Virus record (IMG/VR): IMGVR_UViG_3300027396_000022
Location: 1 to 64,000 of that record
DNA length: 64,000 bases
Source of the DNA: a virus
Direction: 5' to 3' (one strand)
The translations under genes were made by a program, and so were the position numbers. Positions within the stretch are counted from its first letter, which is position 1. Every line of letters begins with the position of its first letter. The notes below the pieces were generated by a model. It saw only the letters and a program-made list of their open reading frames with translations. It made no database searches and was not told the origin of the DNA. Of the stretch, positions 49,262 to 57,182 are shown one piece after another.

Positions 49262-50002
49262 GATCCTTTCAAATCTGTATCCGGCAGTCTTATGTCCTTT
49301 GTCAACCGCCCGCGCAATGCACTGCCTTACAACAAATACATCACGAGCAGCGGCTCCCATGCTTGGGTAGATCTTGCCAGTTTCAATACAGCGCACACGT
49401 TTTTGTTTCCATTGCCGATCCGGTCGTTTCGGGTACTTCCGCAAGATTTCCTTTGCCCATCGTGAATCTTCTAGCAACATCTGAAGGCCAACCTCATTAG
49501 CCCCGCCAAGACGTGAAGGATGATGGCGTGCAAAATCCTTGAACATCTTGGTCGTTACATAATTAAACGTTTTCCTTTTGCTGTCGCGTCGGTATGTTTC
49601 AAGTGGATAATCCTTAAGACGCTTCCAACCCGCAATGGTGTCTCTGGATAGCCCAAGCATCTGGCCAAGTTTCATAAATGTATAAAACTCAACTGTTGGC
49701 CGGTTGGAATAGCCAAGCGTTCTAAGTTTTTTATCTATTGCGTGTTTGCTGCGATCAGGTAGCCCATTAACACGTGCCCATAAATTAAACGAACGAACAA
49801 GCCGTGACAGCGGCATCGTATTGACGTGATCAATTAGCCAATCTGTTTCTTCCTGCGTCCATAGCCGGACCCGTGTTCGTGGCTTATTGGCGCAGCTACT
49901 ACTGCAGGTTTTTCGCGTTGACGGCCTGCCATTACGCAGGATTTTGATGTCAAATGCAGTGCCGCAAATCTTGCAAATGCGGACGTATTTTGATGCGTTC
50001 AC
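49259..50002 (-). CDS. Zinc-finger protein with NUMOD1-like C-terminus, no nuclease domain
   Basis: In this 247-residue protein the N-terminus has CKICGTAFD and CSSSCANKP, forming a Cys4 finger. A middle helical part follows, with QEETDWLIDHVNTMPLSRLV and LGLSRDTIAGWKRL, which look like two HTH units. The end RCIETGKIYPSMGAAARDVF resembles the NUMOD1 DNA-binding module of homing endonucleases. No HNH or GIY-YIG core is seen. It is probably a regulator derived from a homing enzyme. Its start overlaps rusA by four bases. Confidence 0.6.
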   Translation of the reverse strand: MNASKYVRICKICGTAFDIKILRNGRPSTRKTCSSSCANKPRTRVRLWTQEETDWLIDHVNTMPLSRLVRSFNLWARVNGLPDRSKHAIDKKLRTLGYSNRPTVEFYTFMKLGQMLGLSRDTIAGWKRLKDYPLETYRRDSKRKTFNYVTTKMFKDFARHHPSRLGGANEVGLQMLLEDSRWAKEILRKYPKRPDRQWKQKRVRCIETGKIYPSMGAAARDVFVVRQCIARAVDKGHKTAGYRFERI

Positions 50003-50427
50003 AGTTTGTTAAGAGTGATCAGGGCTCCTGGTAATTCGCCTTCGTTGGCGTACTGTTTTGTGGCTATCAACGTCACGACCTGTGAATCGTCTTTGATCAA
50101 CACATTTGTAATCCCGTCCAAAGTTGAGCGGCAAAGCTTATCAAGATCAGGTTTAGTGAACTTGTAAAACGGCGCCTTAGGCTTGATTTCGCCTTTGCTG
50201 TTGTAATGCGCTTTTGGGCGGCTGAACAGAAAGGTAATCAATACGCTGACAGGTTCATCAATCAATGCCTCGCCGGTTTCAAGCGCTGCCTGGCTGACGG
50301 CAAAACGCCATGGCTTGACCTTCTTTGATGCTTCTACCATGCGGCCATTGCCAACATGTCGCTTGCTGCCCTGAGGCGCTGGCTCAATGCCCTGAACGGC
50401 AAACTTCATTTCGTATGCGTCAGACAA
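49999..50427 (-). CDS. rusA: RusA-family Holliday junction resolvase
   Basis: A 142-residue protein with the RusA pattern: LITFLFSRPKAHYNSKG, then TKPDLDKLCRSTLDGI with the metal-binding Asp residues, LIKDDSQVVTLIATKQY and a final PGALITL. It cleaves four-way junctions made during phage recombination or replication. The gene upstream overlaps its start by 22 bases. Confidence 0.88.
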   Translation of the reverse strand: MSDAYEMKFAVQGIEPAPQGSKRHVGNGRMVEASKKVKPWRFAVSQAALETGEALIDEPVSVLITFLFSRPKAHYNSKGEIKPKAPFYKFTKPDLDKLCRSTLDGITNVLIKDDSQVVTLIATKQYANEGELPGALITLNKL

Positions 50428-50543
50428 CGATTCAGGTGTTCAACTGGCGTGCTCAGTGTGATGCCTTGAACGTCAGGGCGCATGGATAGCAACCAAAACA
50501 GAAACCGCGTCTGCCAAGTCAGGTTGTAAGGGTTGTCAATCAT
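50406..50543 (-). CDS. Hypothetical 45-residue protein
   Basis: A leftward ATG frame encodes MIDNPYNLTWQTRFLFWLLS, then MRPDVQGITLSTPVEHL. It overlaps the start of rusA by 22 bases and the upstream gene by eight, so it is embedded in a coupled operon. It is hydrophobic in the first half but not clearly membrane-spanning. Function is unknown. Confidence 0.45.
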   Translation of the reverse strand: MIDNPYNLTWQTRFLFWLLSMRPDVQGITLSTPVEHLNRCLTHTK

Positions 50544-50742
50544 TCGATTGCATCAAACAATTTTCAAGATGTTTTTTTTGTGGAATGGACTGGTAGTACA
50601 GACTTTTGCGTTCGTCTTTCGGGTCAACGGTCAGCAGGTACTGCACCAGCTCTGCCACGGCGTTTGTGTATTGCTCTGGATCCCATAGGTCGTACTTGGC
50701 CAAGATGGCTTCAATGCGGTCGTCTACGGGAGAGCCAGCCAT
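50536..50742 (-). CDS. Hypothetical 68-residue protein
   Basis: The ATG at 50742 overlaps the upstream TGA (TGATG). The protein is helical and acidic (DDRIEAILAKYDLWDPEQYT, then NAVAELVQYLLTV). No domain is recognised. Confidence 0.5.
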   Translation of the reverse strand: MAGSPVDDRIEAILAKYDLWDPEQYTNAVAELVQYLLTVDPKDERKSLYYQSIPQKKHLENCLMQSND

Positions 50743-51050
50743 CAGAACTCTGCCTTTGGCAGCGTCACTCTCCAATATTCTGTTTCGCGCTTGGTGGCGA
50801 CGCCTTCAAACTGCTCTAGCTGCTGCAGTTCCTTGACGGCATTGCTGTATTGCCAACTCGTGCGCGTGCAGCGGGATACCTTGATGCCGTGAAGGGCAAG
50901 GTTGCCTTCGTCATCTTTGATGTCGTCTAGGTCGCCTGCGGTGTACATCAGGGCAAGGTCATCCATGAGGCGATCAAGGATTTCCTGATGACGGGCGATT
51001 TCTTTTTTGGTGCTGGCGATGACGCCGAGCAGGGTGTTGGGGTTGGTCAT
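50742..51050 (-). CDS. Hypothetical 102-residue protein
   Basis: The first half is a coiled helix (GVIASTKKEIARHQEILDRL), followed by GNLALHGIKVSRCTRTSWQY, which suggests a small beta region. Such short proteins are common in phage early regions. It follows a leftward terminator and precedes a coupled gene. Confidence 0.5.
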   Translation of the reverse strand: MTNPNTLLGVIASTKKEIARHQEILDRLMDDLALMYTAGDLDDIKDDEGNLALHGIKVSRCTRTSWQYSNAVKELQQLEQFEGVATKRETEYWRVTLPKAEF

Positions 51051-51052
51051 GG

Positions 51053-51077
51053 TGAAGAAAAGGCCCCATACGGGGCC
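51053..51077 (-). terminator. Leftward rho-independent terminator
   Basis: On the minus strand GGCCCC-GTAT-GGGGCC is followed by TTTTCTTC. It separates the membrane peptide gene from the downstream recombination genes, so these may depend on readthrough. Confidence 0.65.
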
Positions 51078-51083
51078 ACGAGA

Positions 51084-51248
51084 TCAGAACAGGAGGCCGA
51101 GGCAGAAGCTCACGGCTGCAATCCAAAGAGCAACAGTGATCTGTTCTTTTGATTCGTTCACCTGTTGTTCAAGGGTTGAAGTGGTGTCGGCTTGCTGCTG
51201 TAGCAGGTCGATTAACTGCGCCTTGGTGGTACGGGTCAGGTTGGTCAT
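51084..51248 (-). CDS. Small membrane protein, 54 residues
   Basis: A leftward ATG frame encodes MTNLTRTTKAQLIDLLQQQA, a polar coiled helix (TLEQQVNESKEQI) and a C-terminal membrane helix (TVALWIAAVSFCLGLLF). It is the first gene after the strong promoter at 51285-51313. The layout resembles small phage tail-anchored proteins. Function is unknown. Confidence 0.55.
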   Translation of the reverse strand: MTNLTRTTKAQLIDLLQQQADTTSTLEQQVNESKEQITVALWIAAVSFCLGLLF

Positions 51249-51284
51249 GGCGTTTCGTGTCGTGGTGGCATCGCTGCCATAGGG

Positions 51285-51313
51285 AGTATACCCCTAAACA
51301 GAGGCCGTGGCAA
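51285..51313 (-). promoter_or_regulatory. Leftward promoter with shared TTTAGGGG-TATACTC element
   Basis: On the minus strand TTGCCA (-35), a 17-base spacer ending TTTAGGGG, then TATACT (-10) and CCC. This is the best sigma70 match in the early region. Confidence 0.65.
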
Positions 51314-51319
51314 CCCGCC

Positions 51320-52000
51320 TCAAAACTCCGGTTGGTTCAGCATCAGGAACGCATCACGGGCGCCCTGCCACTCGATCACCGCCTCGTCAACGTCCACCTT
51401 TTGCAACGTCGTACTGCCAGGTCGGCTCCACAGCACCCCAGCCTTCTGCACATACAGCTTCGGCCAGTGCAGGCTCAGCATTCCCAAGTACCCGCCCAAC
51501 TGTGGGCTCACGTCATACGGGCTGGCATCGGCCTTGCCCTGCGTTTTCAAATCCACCAGCACAAGCTGTTCGTAATCATCCTTACGCCGCAGCAGGCAAT
51601 CGAAGCTGCCCGCAATGTTGCGTTCTAAATCCGCCAACCGATATTCACAGGCCACTGCCTCATACGTATTCCAAACGGAATGTTCAAGCAGCGGCTCAAC
51701 CCATTCGCTGTAGTCAGCCGGATACACCCCTGGCTCACCAGTCGTCAGAAAGTTTTCCAACGCCAAATGAACTGCCTTCCCACGCGGTTCCCAAATGTGT
51801 TTGGTCTCCATAATCCGTTTCATCGCCCACGCATCCTTCGTGCCCTTGCACACCTGCGTTACTGAATGATTCAGCCACTGACCCGTGGGCTGCCATTGGT
51901 AGCGGTGCGCTTCCTCGTTGAACAGGATCGGCAGCGGCGGTAACCACCGGGAAGTCTCTTGGATCTGTGATTTGGACTCGTTCGGCTGGTGTGGGCTCAT
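51320..52000 (-). CDS. PD-(D/E)XK exonuclease (RecB/Cas4-like)
   Basis: A protein of about 226 residues from ATG 52000; an earlier ATG at 52054 adds 18. It shows the RecB-family order: RGKAVHLALENFL (His), IAGSFDCLLRR (Asp), LVLVDLKTQG (D-x-K) and SPQLGGYLGM (Gln). It would resect double-strand ends to give single strands for the DUF1071-like annealing protein. The upstream gene overlaps its first 266 bases in another frame. Confidence 0.8.
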   Translation of the reverse strand: MSPHQPNESKSQIQETSRWLPPLPILFNEEAHRYQWQPTGQWLNHSVTQVCKGTKDAWAMKRIMETKHIWEPRGKAVHLALENFLTTGEPGVYPADYSEWVEPLLEHSVWNTYEAVACEYRLADLERNIAGSFDCLLRRKDDYEQLVLVDLKTQGKADASPYDVSPQLGGYLGMLSLHWPKLYVQKAGVLWSRPGSTTLQKVDVDEAVIEWQGARDAFLMLNQPEF

Positions 52001-52175
52001 CTCTGAGGGGATTACGGAAGACGGGCGGTGTAAAACCGGGAATGCGTTTGGCATCCTCCATTGTGATGACCCAGCCGCGTGATGGCACGTCTAGGTCTTG
52101 CAAGGTCCAATGTCCGGCTTCAATGCCACGTCTAAGCAGACGGCAAACCTCGGCGGCATCAAATGCTGGTTTCAT
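51735..52175 (-). CDS. Hypothetical protein overlapping the exonuclease gene
   Basis: Its start at 52175 overlaps the KilA-N stop as ATGA, so translation is probably coupled. The first 60 residues look coding (MKPAFDAAEVCRLLRRGIEA, then SRGWVITMEDAKRIPGFTPP). The rest lies over the exonuclease coding region in another frame and looks less protein-like. Either the gene is truly overlapping, or a shift into the exonuclease frame occurs near 51950-52000. Confidence 0.4.
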   Translation of the reverse strand: MKPAFDAAEVCRLLRRGIEAGHWTLQDLDVPSRGWVITMEDAKRIPGFTPPVFRNPLRDEPTPAERVQITDPRDFPVVTAAADPVQRGSAPLPMAAHGSVAESFSNAGVQGHEGCVGDETDYGDQTHLGTAWEGSSFGVGKLSDDW

Positions 52176-53104
52176 GCCTCGCTTGGTTTGAATTGTTGAC
52201 ACTCAGCAAGCAACTTTGCAGCCATATCAGGCCGCAACAGACCCATCTCCCTAGCTGAATAAACGATCAAATCCCAGTCATAGGCGACATAACAAGCAAT
52301 CGGAACATTCTTTCCGGTTTTGGTCGGAAACAGCAACGGAAATCCACGGCTATGGCGTTTTTCGCTCAAATATCCGTTGCTGTATTCAGGATCTTTGTCG
52401 TAACGGAGTCTGTAAGCCGCCTTGGTTCGTTTGCCTAATTCTGCTTCACGATTGGTGACTAACTTTGTAAGATTTGAATCGTTAAGTTGCAGGAAAAACT
52501 CGGTTACGCCAATGGGTATTTCAGGGTCAACAACGACACCCATAAAACGCGGCAGTTTGTCTAATGGCGAGAGAACCGATGACGTACCGGGCAGCATTCC
52601 GGTTGCCGATTGAACCGCAACAGATTTAAGAAGCAAAAGATCGCGCTTAAGCTCAATCTCCATGCGGGCATCAATAAGTCCCGGCGTATGTGTTGCGATC
52701 ATTTGATGTATGTCGCAAACAATCTTTGCGGCGGTTCCAATAGTTTCTATTGGACTTAAAGCCAGTGGTTGATTGTCTTGCGCCAGTGATTTGCGTTCAA
52801 GTTCTTCCAAAAACCATTTATCCATCCACACGGCAAATGGTGCATTTATCCAACGCGCCAAATCAACAGCTACTTGAGGATGAATCCATGTCTCGTTGCC
52901 ATGGCGTACCTGCACAAGTTGAGAGATGGGAATCTGCGTCTCTTCAAAAAGCGCTTCCGCGTATTCGCCAGCGCGATCAGTCCGCCAGTAATCGGCCCAT
53001 CGTTTGTCGTTGGCTTTGCACATCGCAGTTGCGTTGACAAAACCGTCTGTAGTGCGACGGGCAATGGGCGTGCCATTCCAGGCACGAGTGACCAAATCGG
53101 GCAT
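52172..53104 (-). CDS. KilA-N domain protein (antirepressor-like)
   Basis: A 310-residue protein from ATG 53104. The KilA-N DNA-binding domain occupies residues about 6-105: NGTPIARRTTDGFVNATAMC, KRWADYWRTD, then IHPQVAVDLARWINAPFAVW. The C-terminal half is a helical domain (ETIGTAAKIVCDIHQM, then a Rha-like end). Such proteins act as antirepressors or regulators in temperate phages. The frame stays open upstream to a TTG at 53185, but a 13-bp repeat lies in that extension. Confidence 0.75.
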   Translation of the reverse strand: MPDLVTRAWNGTPIARRTTDGFVNATAMCKANDKRWADYWRTDRAGEYAEALFEETQIPISQLVQVRHGNETWIHPQVAVDLARWINAPFAVWMDKWFLEELERKSLAQDNQPLALSPIETIGTAAKIVCDIHQMIATHTPGLIDARMEIELKRDLLLLKSVAVQSATGMLPGTSSVLSPLDKLPRFMGVVVDPEIPIGVTEFFLQLNDSNLTKLVTNREAELGKRTKAAYRLRYDKDPEYSNGYLSEKRHSRGFPLLFPTKTGKNVPIACYVAYDWDLIVYSAREMGLLRPDMAAKLLAECQQFKPSEA

Positions 53105-53131
53105 TTTTTTTGGGTGTAGACCCGATTCCTT

Positions 53132-53290
53132 GCTAGGGGGACCGGGATTTGGGGTGACGATAGAAGGTTTTGGGCGCTTTCGCAAGCCTTTGAATCCGAA
53201 GCCGGAGATAATTGCACTCAGTTGTGACTAGGTGCGTCAGCTTGCGCCAACGGGTGACAGCGAGTTAAGATTGTGTCGCTAGGGGGACCG
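53132..53290. repeat. 13-bp direct repeat pair upstream of the KilA-N gene
   Basis: GCTAGGGGGACCG occurs at 53132-53144 and again at 53278-53290, on either side of the intergenic space before the KilA-N gene. Two copies with a 146-base period in a control region suggest an operator. Confidence 0.5.
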
Positions 53291-53337
53291 CAAGGTCTTT
53301 GAAGGGGCGGGGCTTACGGGCTCTGCCCTTTCTGCTT

Positions 53338-53625
53338 TTAAATCTCCCTCCATAGCCGCTGCGTATCTGCCTTGTCTCGTTCTGACGCGGCCATGGGATG
53401 CAGGACGTAACGCGCTGCTAGCGGGCTCTTGGGGTCATCAGCGCCCACGTTCGGGCAGAAGGTCATGTACAAGCCCTGATCGTCGTACTTGCCCATCGGG
53501 TGCCCGTAGCAGGCATCAGGCGGTGCTGTGCGGGTCGTGGTGACGCTGTAGCTGACCTGCTTGGTCTTGGCATCAGCGGTCTGCCAGACGTACTTGCCCT
53601 TGTTTTCTGGTGCGTACAGTTTCAT
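53338..53625 (-). CDS. Hypothetical 95-residue protein
   Basis: From ATG 53625 the protein reads MKLYAPENKGKYVWQTADAK, with later CYGHPMGKYDDQGLYMTFCP. The two Cys and many Tyr suggest a small beta fold. It lies 32 bases after the replication-like gene on the same strand. No family is recognised. Confidence 0.5.
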   Translation of the reverse strand: MKLYAPENKGKYVWQTADAKTKQVSYSVTTTRTAPPDACYGHPMGKYDDQGLYMTFCPNVGADDPKSPLAARYVLHPMAASERDKADTQRLWREI

Positions 53626-53657
53626 GGTGAGTCTCAAATGAGCAATAAAAGGCAGGA

Positions 53658-54326
53658 TCAGTCGTCGTAAACCCAGCAGCGGTTTTCCTCGTCCCAATAT
53701 TTCCCGCCGCTCTGACGCTTGTGCTCTTCGAGATACACCTCGTATTTGCCATCACGAAGCCAGCGAAACAGGTCAGGAAGGCTGCCAACAAACTCCCCAA
53801 CGGTCTTTCTGCGCTTTTGCTCAGCAATGGCATTGTTGACCGCTCCAAGCAATCGTTCTTCGCCCTCGGCCTTCACCACCTTTTTCCATTCCTCAAACGC
53901 CTTCGGCTTGGACTGGGATGAGACTCGATCAGGTGCCGACTGATAGGTTTTCCACAGGAGCGCAAAGCCTTCGGAATACTCAACCTTTGCCGATTTTGCA
54001 ACCTTTTTATTGCCTATTTCTTTTTTTGTGTCCAATTCTTTTGGCAAGAAAGCCAAATCCAAACAGCCATCTGAACCAACAGCCGAAACAGCCTTCCCTT
54101 CGCTGGAAGGTTGCTGAGGCGTAGATTCTTGAACCTGCTTCGGTTGGGAGTTACCTAGAGGTGGTGTCCCCGCACCGACACGGTACGCGGGTAGCTTAGC
54201 CTCCCTGTCAATACCCACCTCTAGTAAAAAGGCGCAAAAGGTAGTCAGGGACAGGGTTCTCGGGCGAAAACGCTCCAAGTCTTCGACCAAATCGTCGGGT
54301 AATCGCAGGAAAATGGCCTTTGGCAT
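53658..54326 (-). CDS. Replication-associated protein candidate (RHH-like N-terminus, DnaT/loader-like C-terminus)
   Basis: A 222-residue protein. The start (PKAIFLRLPDDLVEDLERF) looks like a ribbon-helix-helix strand and helix. A long Gln/Ser/Lys linker follows. The C-terminal part has FALLWKTYQSAPDRVSSQSK, PKAFEEWKKVV, and FVGSLPDLFRWLRDGKYEVY, matching the W-x-xY...W pattern of replication loader proteins. It is the first gene of the leftward early region, divergent from the terminase operon. Confidence 0.5.
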   Translation of the reverse strand: MPKAIFLRLPDDLVEDLERFRPRTLSLTTFCAFLLEVGIDREAKLPAYRVGAGTPPLGNSQPKQVQESTPQQPSSEGKAVSAVGSDGCLDLAFLPKELDTKKEIGNKKVAKSAKVEYSEGFALLWKTYQSAPDRVSSQSKPKAFEEWKKVVKAEGEERLLGAVNNAIAEQKRRKTVGEFVGSLPDLFRWLRDGKYEVYLEEHKRQSGGKYWDEENRCWVYDD

Positions 54327-54522
54327 TGCTTGCTGATTTTTGCTTGGTGCAACGAAAGCTTGCAAAGACTAGCCACGGTTTTCAGGCTGGCAAGTGCCCT
54401 CCGGCACACTTCCAAAAATCTTCAGGATCGCTTTTCCACAGCCTTGTCTGTCTCGTTCGCGTCTCATCCGCGCCATTCTCTCCTTTTGGGTTTATCCTTA
54501 TTTCATCGCTTTTATTTCAACC

Positions 54523-54840
54523 TTGGCGCGTTCTACCGCCGCTGAAGTCAACTTCCGTATTGACACCGTTTACGGTCTTCTGACCGAAGGAAAATCGCGT
54601 GGTCAGATTGTTCAGTTCGGCGCAGAACAGTGGAATGTAGATATTCGTCAAGTCGATAACTACATCAAACGCGCACGAATCCGCCTAGAAGAAGACGCCG
54701 CCATGACCCGGCCTTCATGGATTGCCGAAGCCCTAGGCCGTCTTCGTACCTACGAACAATCCGCCTACAAGCGCGGCCAAACGCAAGTCGCCCTGAATTC
54801 GGTCCAACTCCAAGCCAAACTGATCGGCCTTGAAATTTGA
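54523..54840 (+). CDS. terS: Terminase small subunit candidate
   Basis: A 105-residue helical protein. With TTG 54523 as start it reads MARSTAAEVNFRIDTVYGLL, then a HTH-like GKSRGQIVQFGAEQWNVDIR and RPSWIAEALGRLRTYEQSAY. DNA-recognition by an N-terminal HTH is usual for small terminases. It is the first rightward gene before the HNH and large terminase genes. There is no ATG in a suitable place. Confidence 0.65.
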   Translation: MARSTAAEVNFRIDTVYGLLTEGKSRGQIVQFGAEQWNVDIRQVDNYIKRARIRLEEDAAMTRPSWIAEALGRLRTYEQSAYKRGQTQVALNSVQLQAKLIGLEI

Positions 54841-54893
54841 GCCTGCTCGCCCCTAGCTTTGCCTTTCGCTCCGTCACGGGCTACTATAAAGGA

Positions 54894-55472
54894 ATGGCGA
54901 AGCTTACGACCGCGCAGTTCGTTGAACGCGCAAAGGCCGCCCATGGCGACCGCTTTGATTATTGCTGTTCTGATTACCAAGGCGCACTCACCAAAATCGC
55001 CATCATTTGCCCTTTTCACGGGTTGTTCATGCAATTGCCTACAAATCACTGGCGCGGAGCGGGCTGCAAGGAGTGTCGAAAAACAAGCAGCCCAGAAATT
55101 CGTCGCGCCAATGCAGCCAAAAGGCAAGCAAAATTGCGTGAGCGCCAGCGGCATACGCCTGAATACAAAATTGCCAATTTTTCCCGTGTTCGCCTTTACA
55201 AGGCTTTGTCTTCGCAGGGCATAAGAAAAAATTGTCGCACTGCCGATTGGCTTGGCTGTTCACCTGCCGAACTTCGTGATTACATTGCTGCCAAGTTTGA
55301 GGATGGTATGACTTGGGATAATTTTGGGCAATGGGAGGTTGACCACATTCGCCCTTGCGCCAGCTTTGATCTAACCGATCCCGTACAACGACTTGCTTGT
55401 TTTCATTTCACAAACCTTCAACCACTTTGGAGAAACGATAATCGCCGCAAAAGCGCCAAGATGCTGGAATGA
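54894..55472 (+). CDS. HNH endonuclease between terminase subunits
   Basis: A 192-residue protein from ATG 54894, with AAAGGA just upstream. The N-terminal part has repeats of the kind FVERAKAAHGDRFDYCCSDY with ICPFHG and CKECRK. The C-terminus is an HNH core: WEVDHIRPCASFDL, HFTNLQPLWRNDNRRKSAK. It overlaps the large terminase start by four bases. HNH enzymes beside terminases can help packaging; the N-terminal repeat type also fits a homing enzyme. Confidence 0.8.
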   Translation: MAKLTTAQFVERAKAAHGDRFDYCCSDYQGALTKIAIICPFHGLFMQLPTNHWRGAGCKECRKTSSPEIRRANAAKRQAKLRERQRHTPEYKIANFSRVRLYKALSSQGIRKNCRTADWLGCSPAELRDYIAAKFEDGMTWDNFGQWEVDHIRPCASFDLTDPVQRLACFHFTNLQPLWRNDNRRKSAKMLE

Positions 55473-56794
55473 GCCCATCCATACTTGACGGCTGTCCTGG
55501 CGGCTTTCTGCTTGAAGCCCCGATTACAGTTTGCGACGAAAGGGATTGGACTCCGTTTGCGAGGCGCCTTTACGACTCTCTTACTCCTCCACAACGCGAG
55601 GTATGGGACGCGCCAGAACGCTTCAAACTTCTTTGTTCTGGTCGTCGCTTTGGTAAAACATACCTTTGTATTGCCCGTTTAGTCGCTTGGGCGATTGAGC
55701 ATCCAAATTCGCTCAATTGGTACTGCACTCAAACCTATAAATCGGCAAAACAAATCGCATGGCGTCAGCTTCGTGCCATGGTACCGCCCGAAATGTTTGC
55801 CAGAAAAAATGAATCCGAACTGTCGGTTGAATTAAGCAACGGCAGCGTGATCGCCTTGAAAGGCGCTGAATCAGCCGATGCCCTCCGTGGCGTGTCGCTT
55901 AGCAGCCTGATCGTTGACGAAGCCGCTTACGTCAAGCAGGAAGCATGGGAGATGGTGCTACGCCCAGCGCTGTCAGACCAAGGCGGTCCGGCATGGTTCA
56001 TTACAACGCCTGCTGGCCTCAACTGGTTTCACGACTTGTGGGAACAGGCGCAAGATCAGCCGGACTGGTCAACCTTCAGTTACACCACCATTGAAGGTGG
56101 CAACGTTCCTGAAGATGAAGTTGAAGCGGCACGCCGCACGCTTGACGACCGCACATTTCGGCAGGAATACCTCGCCAGCTTTGAAACCCTGTCCGGTCGT
56201 GTTTACCCAGACTTCAACGACGACAATATTTCTGATGAAGTGCGCGATACCGGCGGCCCGATCCTGTGGGGCACTGACTTCAACGTGAGCGTGCTGGCCG
56301 GTGTGCTTGGTAGCCGTGTTGGCGACACCCTCCATATATGGGATGAGGTGTCCGTGACGCAAACCAATACTGATGAGGTGTGCGCCATGCTGCGTGATCG
56401 GTTCAGGGATCGGAAGCTGATCGCTTACCCGGACCCAACCGGCAGTGCTCGTAAGACTTCATCGGCTGGCCGCACGGACCATGAGATCATTCGCCAATAC
56501 GGGTTCGGCTGCGTCAGTCCCAAGGCGCCGTGGTCGGTGAAGGACAAGATCAACGCCACCAACAGTTTGATCCGTAACGCCAACGGCCAGATCCGCCTGT
56601 TTGTCCATCCACGCTGCAAGAACACAATTAAGGCGCTGCGCAACGTGACCTACAAGCAGGGTGCTGACGATTACGTGATTGACAAGTCGGCCGGGATCGA
56701 GCACTGGACAGACGGGTTGGGGTATTTGGTCATGTCTGAGTTCAACCCGCTGTACGCCAACGCCGGCAAGGGCACGGGCATCAGGCTGTATTGA
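55469..56794 (+). CDS. terL: Terminase large subunit (module 2)
   Basis: This 441-residue protein has Walker A GRRFGKT (58-64), Walker B SSLIVDEAAY with Asp150-Glu151, and the coupling motif ITTPAG near 178. The nuclease has Asp270 (WGTDFNVS), Asp322 (AYPDPTG) and an Asp in HWTDGLGYL near 410. It shares little beyond motifs with the terminase at 6671-8041, so the modules come from different phages. It packages DNA into the prohead formed by the genes that follow. Confidence 0.93.
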   Translation: MSPSILDGCPGGFLLEAPITVCDERDWTPFARRLYDSLTPPQREVWDAPERFKLLCSGRRFGKTYLCIARLVAWAIEHPNSLNWYCTQTYKSAKQIAWRQLRAMVPPEMFARKNESELSVELSNGSVIALKGAESADALRGVSLSSLIVDEAAYVKQEAWEMVLRPALSDQGGPAWFITTPAGLNWFHDLWEQAQDQPDWSTFSYTTIEGGNVPEDEVEAARRTLDDRTFRQEYLASFETLSGRVYPDFNDDNISDEVRDTGGPILWGTDFNVSVLAGVLGSRVGDTLHIWDEVSVTQTNTDEVCAMLRDRFRDRKLIAYPDPTGSARKTSSAGRTDHEIIRQYGFGCVSPKAPWSVKDKINATNSLIRNANGQIRLFVHPRCKNTIKALRNVTYKQGADDYVIDKSAGIEHWTDGLGYLVMSEFNPLYANAGKGTGIRLY

Positions 56795-56800
56795 CCGTCA

Positions 56801-56811
56801 TGGGGTATACT
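56801..56811 (+). promoter_or_regulatory. Rightward extended -10 element of the shared motif
   Basis: TGGGGTATACT followed by CTCG matches the core of the three leftward promoters. TTGACC at 56791-56796 is too close to be its -35. It may be an extended -10 promoter for the genes from 56878, or an operator. Confidence 0.35.
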
Positions 56812-56877
56812 CTCGATATCTACCGCTACCCTTGAATCGTTCCCGCTCTGCCTTGGCATCGGGCTGCGCTTTTTCTC

Positions 56878-57066
56878 ATGTCTGCACCTCTCTGGCACGA
56901 TCTTGAAGCCGCCTTCGATTCCGTTCAAGACAACGGCTCTTACGACTTCAACGAAGCCGCCTCAGCCATGCTCACCACCCTGCAGCAATGGCTTTACGAC
57001 AACGGCCTTGACGATGCCGGCGATGCCCTTGAAGACGAAATAACCTCAGCCGATCAGGCCGCGTAA
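56878..57066 (+). CDS. Hypothetical 62-residue acidic protein
   Basis: A small acidic helical protein (LWHDLEAAFDSVQDNGSYDF, then LTTLQQWLYDNGLDDAGDAL). It lies between the large terminase and portal genes. No family is recognised. The 116 bases to the portal hold a GCCGGGTC-type inverted region but no gene. Confidence 0.5.
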   Translation: MSAPLWHDLEAAFDSVQDNGSYDFNEAASAMLTTLQQWLYDNGLDDAGDALEDEITSADQAA

Positions 57067-57182
57067 ACTTTCACCTTGCCGGGTCGGTTCTAACCGTAAG
57101 GCTGAACGCCGTGTGTGGCGGTATCGGAGGCCCGGCTTACATTTGCCCAATAGAATCAAACTACGGCTAAACGCGGCAGATC

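Noticed and set aside
53301-53330. GGGC-rich hairpin between the KilA-N gene and the next gene considered as a leftward terminator
   Set aside because: On the leftward strand no T-run follows the stem; the T-rich side faces right, where no gene ends.
54859-54887. TTGCCT-17-TACTAT considered as a promoter for the HNH gene
   Set aside because: Its start point would fall at the ATG itself, while a ribosome-binding site just before the ATG argues against a leaderless transcript.
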